Assembly (NCBI GenBank): GCA_014904985.1
Contig: MU128993.1
Coordinates: forward strand, 124,001-188,000
Length of the DNA stretch: 64,000 nt
Origin: Hydnum rufescens UP504
Taxonomy: Eukaryota; Basidiomycota; Agaricomycetes; Cantharellales; Hydnaceae
Reading direction: 5' to 3'
Position numbers and translations under genes: made by a program. Below the pieces are notes generated by a model. That model did no database searches and was not told the DNA's origin. It was given only the letters and a program-made list of their open reading frames with translations. Shown in pieces: positions 51,963 to 63,777 of the stretch; positions within the stretch are counted from its first letter, which is position 1; each line of letters starts with the position of its first letter.

Positions 51963-53901
51963 TGATCACCAGAACTCTCCCCATCATTTTGGAGCGCAAA
52001 AAACTTCTGTGATATGACTCACGCGATATGGCCTATACGCTGGCCAATATCTGGTTCTTACAAGTCTGCTACCTCGCTCCGCCGTTCATCGCGACCCTTC
52101 TTGACTGCCAAGGTGTTATACGTTACATGCTTTCGTGCGGTATGCATCATATACCAGTCATCATTGGAGTATATGTGGATCTTACGGTCGTCTAGGCTGT
52201 ATTCCATCTCTATTTTGATCTTTCGAATTGAACTCCAGGACATAGACAATGGATCTGAGACGCGTCTATGGGCGCGCTGTGAACGTCTCGTCGCCAGCGC
52301 CCCAACGCTTCCATCTTCACCATGATGAGATCTTGGTCGTGAGGCTCTGGACACGATATGCATCTCCAGCGATTCTTCCAGTCTGTATCGACAGGGGAAC
52401 GACGATAATCTCCGCTTTCAACGCTCATTCAACGGAAATCTCACGATGCTACATGTTGTCGACCTTCTCCATGGAATACACCAGAATTTTTCTCATCATC
52501 ACATTCAGACTCATAACTGCTGGTGGTATATTGCTACTGCCCTTTCCGTTCTCGACCTTTTTGGTGCAGAATTTTTAATCAATACTCGGAAAGATTATCT
52601 GCGATTCTACCTCAGATTATTCCCGCCAATAGCAGTAGAAAATTTTACGACTCTATTCCCTCAAATGGTTTCGGGGAGTGGTGCCAGTCCCGGAGGTGCT
52701 CGGCGTGTCTGAGATGAAGTTAGAAGGACACGAAATCTCTTAGTGTCAGTACTCATCTCCATATGCTTCCACTCCTTATCGAAGCCCCGTATTAGAGGCC
52801 CAGCCTCCCACGTGTAGTGTTGGAAGATACCTCCGGCTCCCCGAGCCATTGTCCAGCGTGATGTTGGAATCGCCGTTTCCTGTGACCTGTGGAAGTTACG
52901 CTACCGTCTTTAAGGCTCGTGGGAATCGCAGCCCATCGCATTAAAAGCTATTGGGTCCCACTGACAAGCCAGAGATAGGTCACAAGGTAAAGCGACGACT
53001 CCCAATATATAGGCTACTCGGTATTAAGTATCTCTGTTCCGCTTAGCGATTCAAGGCGAGATAGAAGTTTGGCGCAAACTCCGACATGGGAATGTACTCC
53101 CTTTCTTCTGCCACTACGTTCATGACAATGGCGCGATGTATATGGTATCTCTATGGTACTTTTTTGCATGCGCCGAAGACAGACGGCAATTTGACAGTCA
53201 CGATGCTCTTTGTAGGTGTCGGCATGGAGACATCAATGATTTTCTGCTAACGTTTCCGAAAAGTGACCGGGAGATGCTGGTATGAATTCTGCTTAATTCT
53301 ATGACGATTGGTCACGGTCCCTTAGGTTTTACAACATCTCCATGGATTGGAATACCTTCATCAATCGGGCGTTATACACGGCGACTTGCGTGGGGCATGT
53401 CAATATTATTCCCAGTATGATCAATGATACTGATCACTCTTTTTCCAGGCTAGTATTCTAATTTCGGATGATCATTAATTATGGATAGCCGACTTCGGGC
53501 TCTCGAAGTACCTTGACCAGTCTCCTACGAGCACGGCGAATCGCGGCAGTATTCGCTGGTTGGCTCCGGAGTCACTGGAGAAAGAAATCCCCCGGGGGAC
53601 TTAACCCCGTATACGGAAGCGACGGACATATATTCATTTGCGATTTGCGATGACCACAATTGAGATATATACGGGCTTGTCCCCTTTCCCGTATCTGAGA
53701 CACAACGTCGAAGCAGCCTTGTCGTGCCGAGAGAGACCAGGCCGTCCCGGTGCGGACGACGTTTCGCACGGCATCGATGACAAGGTGTGGGATATTATCC
53801 AGGAGTGTTGGGTGGAGGAACCAACTCATCGTCTTTCGGCACGCGACGCTAGAGAAAGACTTGAAGCGTACCTAAACGGAAAACTGTCTATTGCCATGTA
53901 G
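51963..53901 (+). pseudogene. TKL-type kinase with N-terminal module, unit 2 (decayed)
   Basis: Retains all parts of the kinase unit, including ARCERLVAS, CWWYIATALSVLDLFGAEF, HGDLRG-encoding DNA, DFGLSKYLDQSP and a C-terminal IQECWVEEPTHRLSARDA. The frame is broken many times: the exon with DFG starts with a TAA at about 53,476, a base is lost near 53,591 after the APE-equivalent (now PES), and the N-lobe is shifted near 52,930. Downstream, at about 54,165-54,230, a piece of the 3' end of the membrane-protein gene now at 61,745 is still attached. Confidence 0.75.
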
Positions 53902-55788
53902 GTATCAATCGACTTTTTTTGCATGCTGATGTCCATTCTTCTTGGTGTTTCTCGAAGCCGAGCCAGCCTGTTCTTCCTTTCCATCATATCCTGATTCAAC
54001 ACTTCTAGAACTTGGATTTGTTAAATATATTCTACAAAGTAGGAGTACTCATCAATGTGGGGGTAGCGCATTTCCAACGTCCGGAGAGTTGGAAGATTAT
54101 ATGCTAGGAAAATACGAATCAAGGAAACTGAGGGGGCATGCTATTAAAGGGGAAAGAACTAAGGAAGGGAAACTCAACGTGGGCCCGGAAGAACCGCACC
54201 GAGTCTTTGGAGACAAGAGGTTCAGACTTCAGAGGCGATTTTGTCGTCACGAGAAGCGGAATCTTTGGCTATGTGCGTCCACGGATTGTGCAGTTCGCAG
54301 CCACAGGCCACAACGCCCATCCGGTCACGGTCACAAACTAAATTGAGTTGTTTAAGCGCTTGCTGAGCCCTCTCTAATGTAGACAGATTTGTTACTATAT
54401 CCATTTCTCTCGTCAGCACTGGAATCATTCTATGATTCTACCGTGGGATTTCACCATCCTTCATAGCACTGTCAAGATCTTTGATCAAGCCAATCAGAGC
54501 GGATCATTCTGCAGTGAATATCAGAAGTCTCATCTCTCTAGAACACACTGGTGCTGGATACTCTCCAAGGTTGTGGCCCCAGTCCCATAGGTCACAAGCT
54601 GAGGGACTTACATAATATCACGTCGTTACAATATTTTGCGTTCGAAGTCCTTGGAGCTTGTAATTGGCGGAGCTTCTCCCTCAACGGTTCCTTGGTCTAA
54701 AACCATATTCAACATTTGAGGAATGGAACCCAACCGCCCGATCGCCGAAGCGGCTTGGAAGCTTTATTGAAGCACTTGAGAATGTCGAGTTATATCTCGG
54801 TTCTAACACGGAGGATGGGAACATCAAGCCAGGTGTTGGTCTCTGCGCCCCTTGCCGGTACATCTTACCTTCTCCCAACATTACCTGGGCTGTTTCTCGT
54901 TGATGCCGTTGCACTGGTTCGACCTGACCATTACCCGACTTCCAATCTCACGCCCTTCAGCCTCGCCATGTGAGGATTCACGTACACGTATTGCAGCACC
55001 AAAGACGCTGTGTGGGACAGTCAACTGGGTCGCATTCTTGCATGAGCCTCCTATACCATTGCAATGGCAATTGAAGAATTGGGGCGGAGTCACTTGGGTA
55101 TTCATGCAGCAATAAGACAAAGCAGAGCATTTGGTGAGAGTTCCGGCAAGCGCCTGTTAGGTACAAGCAGTGCTTAGTCAGCAATCTCCAGCAATACCCT
55201 GTGAAGACCCCCATTGCAACAAATATTCCGAACATCTCAACCTTGTTGTCTCCAAGAAGCTTTGGATGAGCTTGAATCAAATTGGAAGACAACCAGCATC
55301 ACGGCCTACATTGCAATAATCATGTATTGAAGACTAAGTGATTCACAGTTGTGCTTGTTGTCGGCCATAGTGGATAATAGAAAAATTACATGGGAAACCT
55401 GATCAGATCTACGGAAATGGGGAATTACATTAGCACTGTTGGCTTCTCCACATACAACGACGATATCAAATCCACCATGATGATCTGCATGTGAATTAAG
55501 CTTTGGCCAATACAGCGCATAAAATATGTGTAGGCCACTTTCATTTTTCTCATTCAGATGGTCCCTCATTGCGGCTTTGACGTGCCACAGCCTCTAGTGG
55601 CCGATTCTGAGTTTCAGAGTTGGCGCTTTGACCATCTTATATAATCAACGGTTCCATCACAGCATAGCACGACTTTGTGTTGGGCCCATACATGGACAAG
55701 CCACATAATACCAGCAACTTGGCCTACGTTACGCTGCACAAAACCACCAACCACAATCAATCACACAACGGATCGTTGATGCAGCAAC
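53902..55788. other. Spacer between kinase units 2 and 3, with unique insertion
   Basis: Begins with the kinase 3' flank and the small piece of the neighbouring membrane-protein gene. The segment 54,300-55,250 has no counterpart between the other units. It contains a plus frame (54,664-54,903) and a minus frame (54,881-55,120, rich in Cys and Asn) of unknown status. The segment 55,250-55,640 is related to 51,400-51,780 and leads into the next kinase promoter. Confidence 0.4.
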
Positions 55789-57737
55789 ATGATCATCGGA
55801 ACTCTTCCCCCATCGTTCTGGAGCGCAAAAGACTTCTGTGACATGACTCACACGACGCCCCCTATACGTTGGCCAATCTCTGGTTTTTATAGCTCTACTA
55901 CCTCGTCTCGCAGTTCATTGCAACCCTTCTTGACTGCCAAGGTGTTAGACGTTACATGCTTTCGTACGGTATGCATCATATACCAGTCATCATTGGAGTA
56001 TATGTGGATCTTACGGTTGTCTAGGCTGTATTCCATCTCTATTTGATCTTTCGCATTGAACTCCAGGATGTAGAAAAGGGATCTGAGACACGCCTATGGG
56101 CGCGCTGTGAACGCCTCGCTCCCAGCGGCCCCGACGCTTCCATCTTCACCACGATGAGAGATCTTGGCCGCGAAGCCCTGGATACTATATGTATCTCCAG
56201 TGATTCTTCCAGTTTGCGTCAGAAGGCGAACGACAATAATCTCCGTTTTCAACGTTCATTCAAAGGAAATCTTACCATGCTACACGTTGTCGATCTTCTC
56301 CATGGACTACACCAAAATTTTCCCCAGTACAGACTGCAGACTCATAGCTGCTGGTGGTATGCTGCTACAATCATTTCCGTTCTTGACCTTTTTGGAGCAG
56401 AATTTTCAATCAATATCCCCGAGTACGTGTTATTCCGCCAAAACGCCGCCAATTGCACTCGAAAAATCGTACGACTCTATTCCCTCAAATGGTTTCAGGG
56501 AGTGGTGCCAGTCCAGGAGGTGCTCGGTGCGTCTGATGTGAAGTTAGAAGACAAGGAACCTTGTAGTGTGAGTACTTATCTCCATATGATCCCACTCCTT
56601 ATTGAGGTTGCACGCCCCGTGCTAGAGGTCAAGCCTTCTGCCTCTGGTGTTGGAAGATACCCTCCCCGAGCCATTGTGTAGTGTGGTGTTGAAATCTCCA
56701 CTCCCTGTGAGGCGTGGAAGTTACGCGACCGTGTTTAAAGGCACCTGGAATTCGAGGCCCATCGCATTAAAGTTATTGGGCCCCAATGACAAGCCGGAAA
56801 TAGCTCACAAGGTGAAACAAGGACTATAATATATAGGCTGGACGATATTAATTGTCTCTGTTCCGCTTAGCGATTCAAAGGCGAGACAGACATTTGGCGC
56901 AAACTCCGACATGAGAATGTACTCCCTTTCTTCGGCCATTACGTTGGTGACAATGGCGCCATGTATATGATATCTCCATGGTGCTTTTTTGCTCGCGCCG
57001 AACACACTAGGCGAGAATTTGACTGTTGTGATGGGTCTTTCTAGGTGTCAGTACGGTGATGTTAATAACTATCTGCTAATGTTCCCGAAAACCGATCGAG
57101 AGATGCTGGTATGAGCCCTACTTAATTCTATCACGACTGGTTTCTTCCAATCATGGTCCCGTAGGTTTTACAACTTCTCCATGGATTGGAATATCTTCAT
57201 CAATCGGGCGTTATACACGGCGACTTGCGTGGGGTACGTCAACATTATTCTGTGCAGTATGATCGATGATGCTGATCGCTCTTTTTCCAGGCTAATATTT
57301 TAATTTCGGATGACCACGAAGTATGGATAGCCGACTTCGGGCTCTCGAAGCACCTTGACCAGTCTCCCACGAGCACGGTGAATCGCGGAAATGTTCGCTG
57401 GATGGCTCCGGAGTTGTTGGAGCAAGAAATCCCCCGGGGAGACTTGACCCCCTATACGGAAGCAACGGACATATATTCATTCGCGATGACCACAATTGAG
57501 ATATACACAGGTCTGCCGCCGTTCCCGCATCTGAGACACAACGTCGAAGTAGGCTTGTTGTGCCGAGGGAGACCAGGCCGTCCCGGCGCGGACGGCGTTT
57601 CGCACTGTATCGATGACAAGGTGTGGGGTATTATCCAGGAGTGCTGGGTGGAGGAGCCAACTCGTCGTCTTTCGGCACGCGATGCCAAGGAAAGACTTGA
57701 GGCGCACCGAAAGGGAAAATTGTCTATCGCTGTGTAG
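55789..57737 (+). CDS. TKL-type protein kinase with unrecognised N-terminal module, unit 3 (intact)
   Basis: Seven exons (55,789-55,968, 56,025-56,567, 56,626-56,811, 56,871-56,980, 57,045-57,108, 57,165-57,233 and 57,291-57,737) join in frame to 532 residues. Residues 1-241 form a module also found in the other units: WSAKDFCDM, TRLWARCER, EALDTICISSD, NLTMLHVVDLL, CWWYAATIISVLDLFGAEF. The kinase follows: Gly-rich RRGSYATVFKG (~271-281), Lys in RPIALKLL (~290), Glu in RFKGETDIWRKLRHENVLPF, catalytic Asp in VIHGDLRGAN (~381), DFG (~399-401), RWMAPELL. HGDLRGAN in place of HRDLKxxN is typical of the expanded agaricomycete TKL families. The intact splice phases make it the best candidate for a working gene of the array. 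Substrates unknown. Confidence 0.8.
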
Positions 57738-59096
57738 ATATCAATCGACGTTTTTTTTTTACATGCTCATGTCTATACTTTGGGGGGCTTCTCGGTGACA
57801 GTGGCCTGCTCTGGCCTTCTGTCATATCCTGGATAAACACAGCTAGATCTTACATTCGTAAATATATCCTACAAACTGGGAATACTCATCAACATAGGTG
57901 TAGCGCATTTCGATGCCAACACCACTAGAGTCGGAAGATCATACGTTAGGAAGATACAAATCAAGGAAAGTGAGGGGGGCACGCTATTGAAGGGGTAAAG
58001 AACTAAGCAAGGAAAAGTTTGGTGTCGCCTCGGCTGGTGAGGAGCTCAATGTGGCCTGGAGGCAAGGTCCCAGGCATTTTTGTGGTAAGTTTCACGAATG
58101 TGAACTTGTATACGACCGCCAATCAACGTCGAGAACAAGGAAAGGGATGACGCTAGACTGAACCGTGCGGATGGTTTTGTGCCTTGTGTTCGCTGGCCAC
58201 CCTCTCATCACTCAGTATGACAACGGTCGCTCAATCGTGAAACAAATGGGACCACGGAACAGTAAAAGACTGCTGCACGGCGCTTACATTGTACTTCAAG
58301 TCTATGCCTTGCACAAGATAGGCTAGGTTCTGTGTGACCTGAGGATAGCCTGAGAAGCTCTTTCGATTTCCCCTCGCATGACTTCGGAGCTGGGCACTGC
58401 TTCAGATTCGGCCAGTTTTTATTGGGGGAGTGCAATCTCTGCCAGGGACGACCGACTCTAACAGTTTCATGCCGTCCAGACCAGACTTGAGGATTGATCA
58501 GACGACAAGTCGTTTGGGGCGCTTATACCGTATCTCGATTTCATCAGGAGGGGGAGCCGACTGATTGGCCGCACCGTTCTGATGATATATCGCAAGTTTA
58601 CTGTGTCCCTAACAACCTTGCTTTTAAGATATCATAAGCTCGAGTTGTGCGCGGAAAGAGTGGTGTGGGGGTTGAGGGAGAATTCTATATTCTATGGGTG
58701 TTGACGCTTGAACGGAAGTCATTGGGCATGGGGTGATGCAATCAAGGACGGGCTCGAGTAGGTGAACGTGGAAGACTGGACTACGACATCGAGCCGACGA
58801 GCCGACGATGAAAAATGCATGTTGACATGCTCAGCGCCTAAGGCGATACCGCACCCTTAGGTAAGCAAGACCAGAATTAGCAAATTCCACTCTTGCGGTG
58901 TGGATCTTGTCCCGTAGTCCTATGATATAGTACCTTCCGATCTAGAACTGCCCTCTGGACTGTTTCCTTCCCTTCTCCCCCACCTAGACACTAGGTATTC
59001 CCATCGTATCCCTCTCTTCTCCTGGGAGTTACTATTGGGCGCTCAGTCCCTATCTTCAACGAATCAACTATCTGACCACGGTCTTACTGCGCTAAC
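57738..59096. other. Downstream flank of unit 3 joined to the right inverted arm
   Basis: Up to about 58,060 this is the kinase 3' flank plus a short piece of the 3' end of the membrane-protein gene at 61,745 (shared run AGTTTGGTGTCGCCTCGGCT). From about 58,085 it is the inverted copy of the isomerase upstream region and of the unrecognised frame at 43,046. Both are now riddled with stops. Confidence 0.6.
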
Positions 59097-60105
59097 ATGA
59101 GCCGTTCCTTCAGCCGTTCTTCCGTCCTGAATGCCAACTCGTTTGGTTCTCTCTGTGAAGCGGAAGACCCCATCGCGTGGTCCGTCACAGATTTCTACCG
59201 AGAAGTAATGTCGCCAATGTCAAGGCTGGAACCACTGCTGTATGCTGATGTCACAAAAGTTATCTGTTATCACCAACGTAGCGTGAGTGCTTCTTCTTGA
59301 CCGAGGTTTTGGTTGCCTCACTATTGGACCTCTAGGGTGTTGGCCACGACTTCCTCATTATGTGCATCCGCCCCCGAATCGGCCAAGAACACTTTGGGGA
59401 ACGGATTTGGGCTCGTTGCGAGCGTCATCCTGGTCCCGTACAAGGTGGCCTTGTTAGGTTGTCGACATCGCTGCCGCCCGCTCTAGATACCATTACACTC
59501 TCTTTTGACCGCCCAAAGCTTAATAAATATGAGTCTGAAGTCATCATGGAAAGTGCCTTTAGGAATCTTCAGGTCCTCCATGTCGCCGATCTCCTTCGAA
59601 TAATTCGTTCTGTTTCTCCCAGTACGTCTTATTAGATCCATGGACGTCACCAGGGCACTTACAACTATCTTTGAAGCCTACGGTGTGGCATCCCATAATT
59701 CCTGGTGATTAAATTCATTCTCCATCTTTTTCCCATTGACATCGCGATCTCAAATATGCGTTGTTCAGGTGGTTTGCCGTAATTGCCATCGGAACGCTAC
59801 GGGTATTCGGTAAAGATTGGACCATTCAGCCCAGGGGCGAGTGGGTGAGGCATGCCATCAGAGCCCTCCGTCGAGATACTGTGAAGTCTTCGGAAGAAGT
59901 TACCCGCCTTTTCGTCCAGGCCTGGAACGCTGGAGGGCAGTCAGAATCCATACCCCTAACAAGTGATCAGGCCTGGGGAGATCAACGCCATGGCCTGGTC
60001 CTCCACGTAAGCCCTTCTATTGATTTCTAGATTAATCCTCTTCACTGCAACCAACTATCCTCAGAGACAAGTGCAACCTCCACGAGCACCAACCTTCCCC
60101 ACTCC
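58085..60105 (+). repeat. Right arm of large inverted repeat
   Basis: Reverse-complement partner of 41,803-44,040, separated from it by about 14 kb carrying the isomerase, DCP1 and kinase units 1-3. The arm runs from the former isomerase promoter through the N-terminal module into the kinase of unit 4. Confidence 0.85.
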
Positions 60106-61530
60106 AATCCCTGATACTGTGGAGTCTTCGGAAGAAGTTACCCGCCGTTTTGTCCCGGCCTGGAGCCCTGGAGGGCAGTCGGAATTCATACCCCTAACAA
60201 GTGATCAGGCTTGGAGAGATCAACACCATGGCTTGGTGCCAATCCAGGAGGTGCCCGGTGCATCTGATATGGAGTCAGAATACAAGGAACCTCGTAGTGT
60301 GAGTACTTATTTTCGTATGATTCCACTCCTTATTGAAGCTGCGCGCCCCATACTAGAGGTCAAGCCTTCCACCTGTGGGCTTGCAAGATACTCTCCCCGA
60401 GCCTTTGTGTAGCGTGGTGTTGGAATCGCCATTTCCTGTGAGGCGTGGAGGTTACGGTGCCGTCTTTAAAGGCTCCTGGAAATCTCGGCCCATCGCATTA
60501 AAGTTATTGGGCCCTAATGACAGGCCGGAAACAGCTCACAAGGTGAAGCAAGGACTGTAATCCATAGGCTAGACAATATTAATTATCTCTGTTCCGCTTA
60601 GCGATTCAAAGGAGAGATAGACATTTGGCGCAAACTCCGACATGAGAATGTACTCCCTTTCTTCGGCCATTACGTCGGTGACTATGGCGCCATGTATATG
60701 ATATCTCCGTGGTGCTTTTTGGCTCGCGCCGAACACATTGGACGAGAATTTGACAGTTGTGATGGGTCTTTCTAGGTGTCAGCAAGGTGATATTAATAAC
60801 TATCTGCTAATGTTCCCAGAAACCGATCGGGAGATGCTGGTATGAGCCCTACTTAATTCTATCACGACTGGTTTCTTCCATCATGGTCCCGTAGGTTTTA
60901 CAACTTCTCCATGGATTGGAATATCTTCATCAATCGGGCGTTATACACGGCGACTTGCGTGGGGTACGTCAATATCATTCTGCGCAGTATGATCGACGAT
61001 GCTGATCGCTCTCTTTCCAGGCTAATATTCTAATTTCGAATGACCACGAAGTATGGATAGCCGACTTTGGGCTCTCGAAGCACCTTGACCAGTCTCCCAC
61101 GAGCACGGTGAATCGCGGAAATGTTCGCTGGATGGCTCCGGAGTTATTGGAGCAAGAAATCCCCCGGGGGGACTTGACCCCTTATACGGAAGCAACGGAC
61201 ATATATTCATTCGCGATGACCACAATTGAGATATACACAGGTCTACCGCCGTTCCCGCATCTAAGACACGACGTCGCGGCAGCTTGTCACGCCGAGGGAG
61301 ACCAGGCCGTCCCGGTGAAGACGGCGTTTCGCACTGTATCGATGACAAGGTGTGGGATATTATCCAGGAATGTTGGGTGGAGGAGCCAACTCGTCGTCTT
61401 TCGGCACGCGATGCTAAGGAAAGACTTGAGGCGCACCGAAAGGAAAAATTGTCTATCGCCGTGTAGATATCAATCGACGTTTTTTTTTTTTAACATGCTC
61501 ATGTCCATACTTTTGGGGGTTTCTCGGTGA
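59097..61530 (+). CDS. Chimeric TKL-type kinase, unit 4 (RasGEF-side N-terminal module fused to kinase)
   Basis: Starts at the ATG at 59,097 (MSRSFSRSSVLNANSFG), identical in opening to the minus-strand module at 42,813 and unlike units 1-3. Exons 59,097-59,282 and 59,336-59,621 and the exon from 59,769 carry the module; the exon at about 60,062-60,300 carries the PTFPTP linker, then a second copy of SSEEVTRRFVPAWSPGGQ, and passes in frame into VPIQEVPGASD, which belongs to the kinase units. Kinase features follow: RRGGYGAVFKG, RPIALK, HGDLRG, ADFGLSK, RWMAPELL. A one-base loss near 61,275-61,285 shifts the last ~80 residues, removing the usual end (EEPTRRLSARDA) in favour of an 80-codon shifted tail ending at 61,530. 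The 59,622-59,768 intron may hide another exon. Function and activity uncertain. Confidence 0.65.
59879..60233 (+). repeat. Direct internal duplication in the chimeric kinase
   Basis: About 115 bases at 59,879-59,998 recur at 60,118-60,233 (encoding SSEEVTRLFVQAWNAGGQ and SSEEVTRRFVPAWSPGGQ). The second copy is in the same frame and ends exactly where the kinase-unit sequence begins, so it marks the fusion point. Confidence 0.8.
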
Positions 61531-61744
61531 CACTGGCGTGCTCTGGCCTTCTGTGATATCCTGAATAAACACAGCTAGATCTTACATTTGTAAATATATC
61601 CTACAAACTGGGAGTACTCATCAATATAGGTGCAGCGCATCTCGAACATCAGGATATCAACAACACTAGAAGTCGGAAGATCATACGTTAGGAAGATACA
61701 AATCAAGAAAAGTGAGGGGGGCACGTTATTGAAGGGGGAAAGAA

Positions 61745-63777
61745 CTAAGCAAGGAAAAGTTTGGTGTCGCCTCGGCTGGTGAGGAGCTCAATGTGGGCGG
61801 GAAAGACCCACGCCCGCTCTTCGGGGACAAGAGCTTCCAAGAGCTCATCTTCCCACTCCATTTGTTCCTTCGCAAGAGCCTCGTTTGTATCTGCATCAAC
61901 CCATGACACACTTCCAATGACGGTTCCCCCGAAAAGCGCCTTGATATCCACGAGTCGTTTGCGTCCCTTTCCCTCAGGGTCTGGAGTGTCTTCATCCTTT
62001 AGGACAGAGCTCCCGCCTCCCTGCCTGGTCACCAAGGTAAACTTCCCTTCGTATGCTGGAGCCAAGGTGACCTTGACATCATCGTTCATGTTAATGGCGG
62101 TGAGTGTAAGGGCAGAGGACACGGGTTGGGATGGAATGGTGACGACCAGGGGTGCGGAGGAAGTGACGGCGGAAATGCGGAAGCTACCCTTCTTCGCATC
62201 TTCGTCCGAGCCATCTGACGGGGGCGATGCGAGGACGAGGTTGGTAATAGTGGTGATCGGGCTATAGAAGATTAATGCGAGTATTCAGCACACACTTTAA
62301 TACGATCGAGAGCAAGTGCGGGACTAACGCGTCCTTCGTAGTGATGTCAAGAATAGTGGAACGATCCTGAGCCGGGTTGTTAATCAGGGTAACACCAACG
62401 TCCACAGATGCATTTGAAGTAACGATAAAAAGTTTTTCAGTGACGGTAAATGTTCCCGTGATGGGTTTCCCATCGGTGACGATGCTTGCGTTGGCTGCTT
62501 TGAGATTCTGTAATCGGTCAGGCAATGATGGATGGGGTGGCTTTGGCGCGTCTCACCGAGATATCCAGCTGCCCATGTGAGCTGACGATTGAAACCGATC
62601 CAAAAATTACGTCGTCGAAGGCAGAGGGAGCAGACTGTGAAAGGCCGGGGAAGGCACTCGAGAACGCCTGAAGCGCAAGGGGGCCACTAGGAATGGTTAC
62701 GGTAACATGGGCTGTTATCGGTAAGTCGCGTTCCACGGAAGATGCGAGATAGTGACGTCCTCTATGGCACTTCCCAGGGCGGCCTTCTTCCCCTATCCTC
62801 AAGTGATGCGGAGGATGGTGTGGAGGGGGGGAACTGGGTGATGGGGATGATGCGGCCGATGGGGAGGCCTGGGCTCATCTGGATCCTCCGGTCCTGAAGG
62901 TGGACGAGGGAACGGCCAGTGTGGATGACCTGGGTGAGGTCCGTGTGGGTGATGAGGGTGATGAGGGCGATGATACTTTGGGAAATTATGACCATGTTTC
63001 CAGTTGGGCCGAGCCTAAGCAAAGAGTCTTCAGCACACTATCGAGGGACCCCAGGGCAGAGCATACGCACGAAGAGTCCAACGCCTATGGCCTCTCCACT
63101 CTTCGCCTTAAAAGCACAGACCCGAGCCTTTGGGGCCATTCTGGTCGGCCTTTGGAGACCCAACCATGAGAATACACCGCGCTTCTGAGGCCCGGACTCG
63201 GATCCGTCGTCGGGCTTGGACCAGCTAAGGTCCACGTCCACCCCGATGTACTCCTGAGAGGCCCCGTCATCGGCCTGCACAAACTTGACCGAACCAACAA
63301 ATGGTCCCCGGGACATGAGTTTGATGACGTCCGATGCAGTGGACACATTGAAGCTGAACGTTGTTGGCGTGGCAGAAGGGTCCGTCCATGGAACGCATTC
63401 TAGGTGGGGGTGTTCACGATGGTGGCGAGGGGGGCCAGGTCCTCATCGGATACATCATTGGTCAGATAGAATTCCTTTGCCGCGTGGTGGATAACGCTCC
63501 AGTTGTGGCGCTGTTGCATCGATAACGATCGTTAGCATTTCACTTCGTACGAGAGATAGGCCACAGGGTATACCTCATGGAAGTGATTGTAGGTCTTGAA
63601 GAGGTGGAACCCTATGAAAACCCCCAAGAAGACGAATAGCACTATGCGCCTAATTCTCCTGCCTCTTCTTTCGAGAGAAATTTCAGAGGGCTGAAGCGCC
63701 GGTGGCAGGCCATTTGCGTCGGCAAAATCAGGCTCTTGGGCATTGACATCCACTTTGGTGTCAGAGGGATACGACAT
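61745..63777 (-). CDS. Single-pass (type II) membrane protein with beta-rich extracellular domain
   Basis: ATG at 63,777, stop at 61,745, several introns. The N-terminus (about 40 residues, SYPSDTKVDVNAQEPDF and a basic RRGRRIRR) is followed by one membrane segment, IVLFVFLGVFIGFHLF, and then an ectodomain. Ectodomain pieces are HNWSVIHHAAKEFYLTND, FVQADDGASQEYIGVDVDLS, TAHVTVTIPSG, SIVTDGKPITGTFTVTEK, ASVDVGVTLINNP and KVTLAPAYEGKFTLVTR, an alternating pattern typical of stacked beta-strands in a group of agaricomycete membrane proteins without a known function. The C-terminus is charged (EQMEWEDELLEALVPEER). Exon joins between 62,800 and 63,350 were not resolved. Copies of its 3' end follow kinase units 2 and 3. 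Confidence 0.65.

Noticed and set aside
59622..59768. Extra exon inside the long intron of unit 4
   Set aside because: A frame with ALTTIFEAYGVASHNSW would align with unit 3, and its donor (GTGATT) is fine, but the upstream intron would be only 14-16 nt. Both inverted arms share the arrangement, so I left it as undecided.
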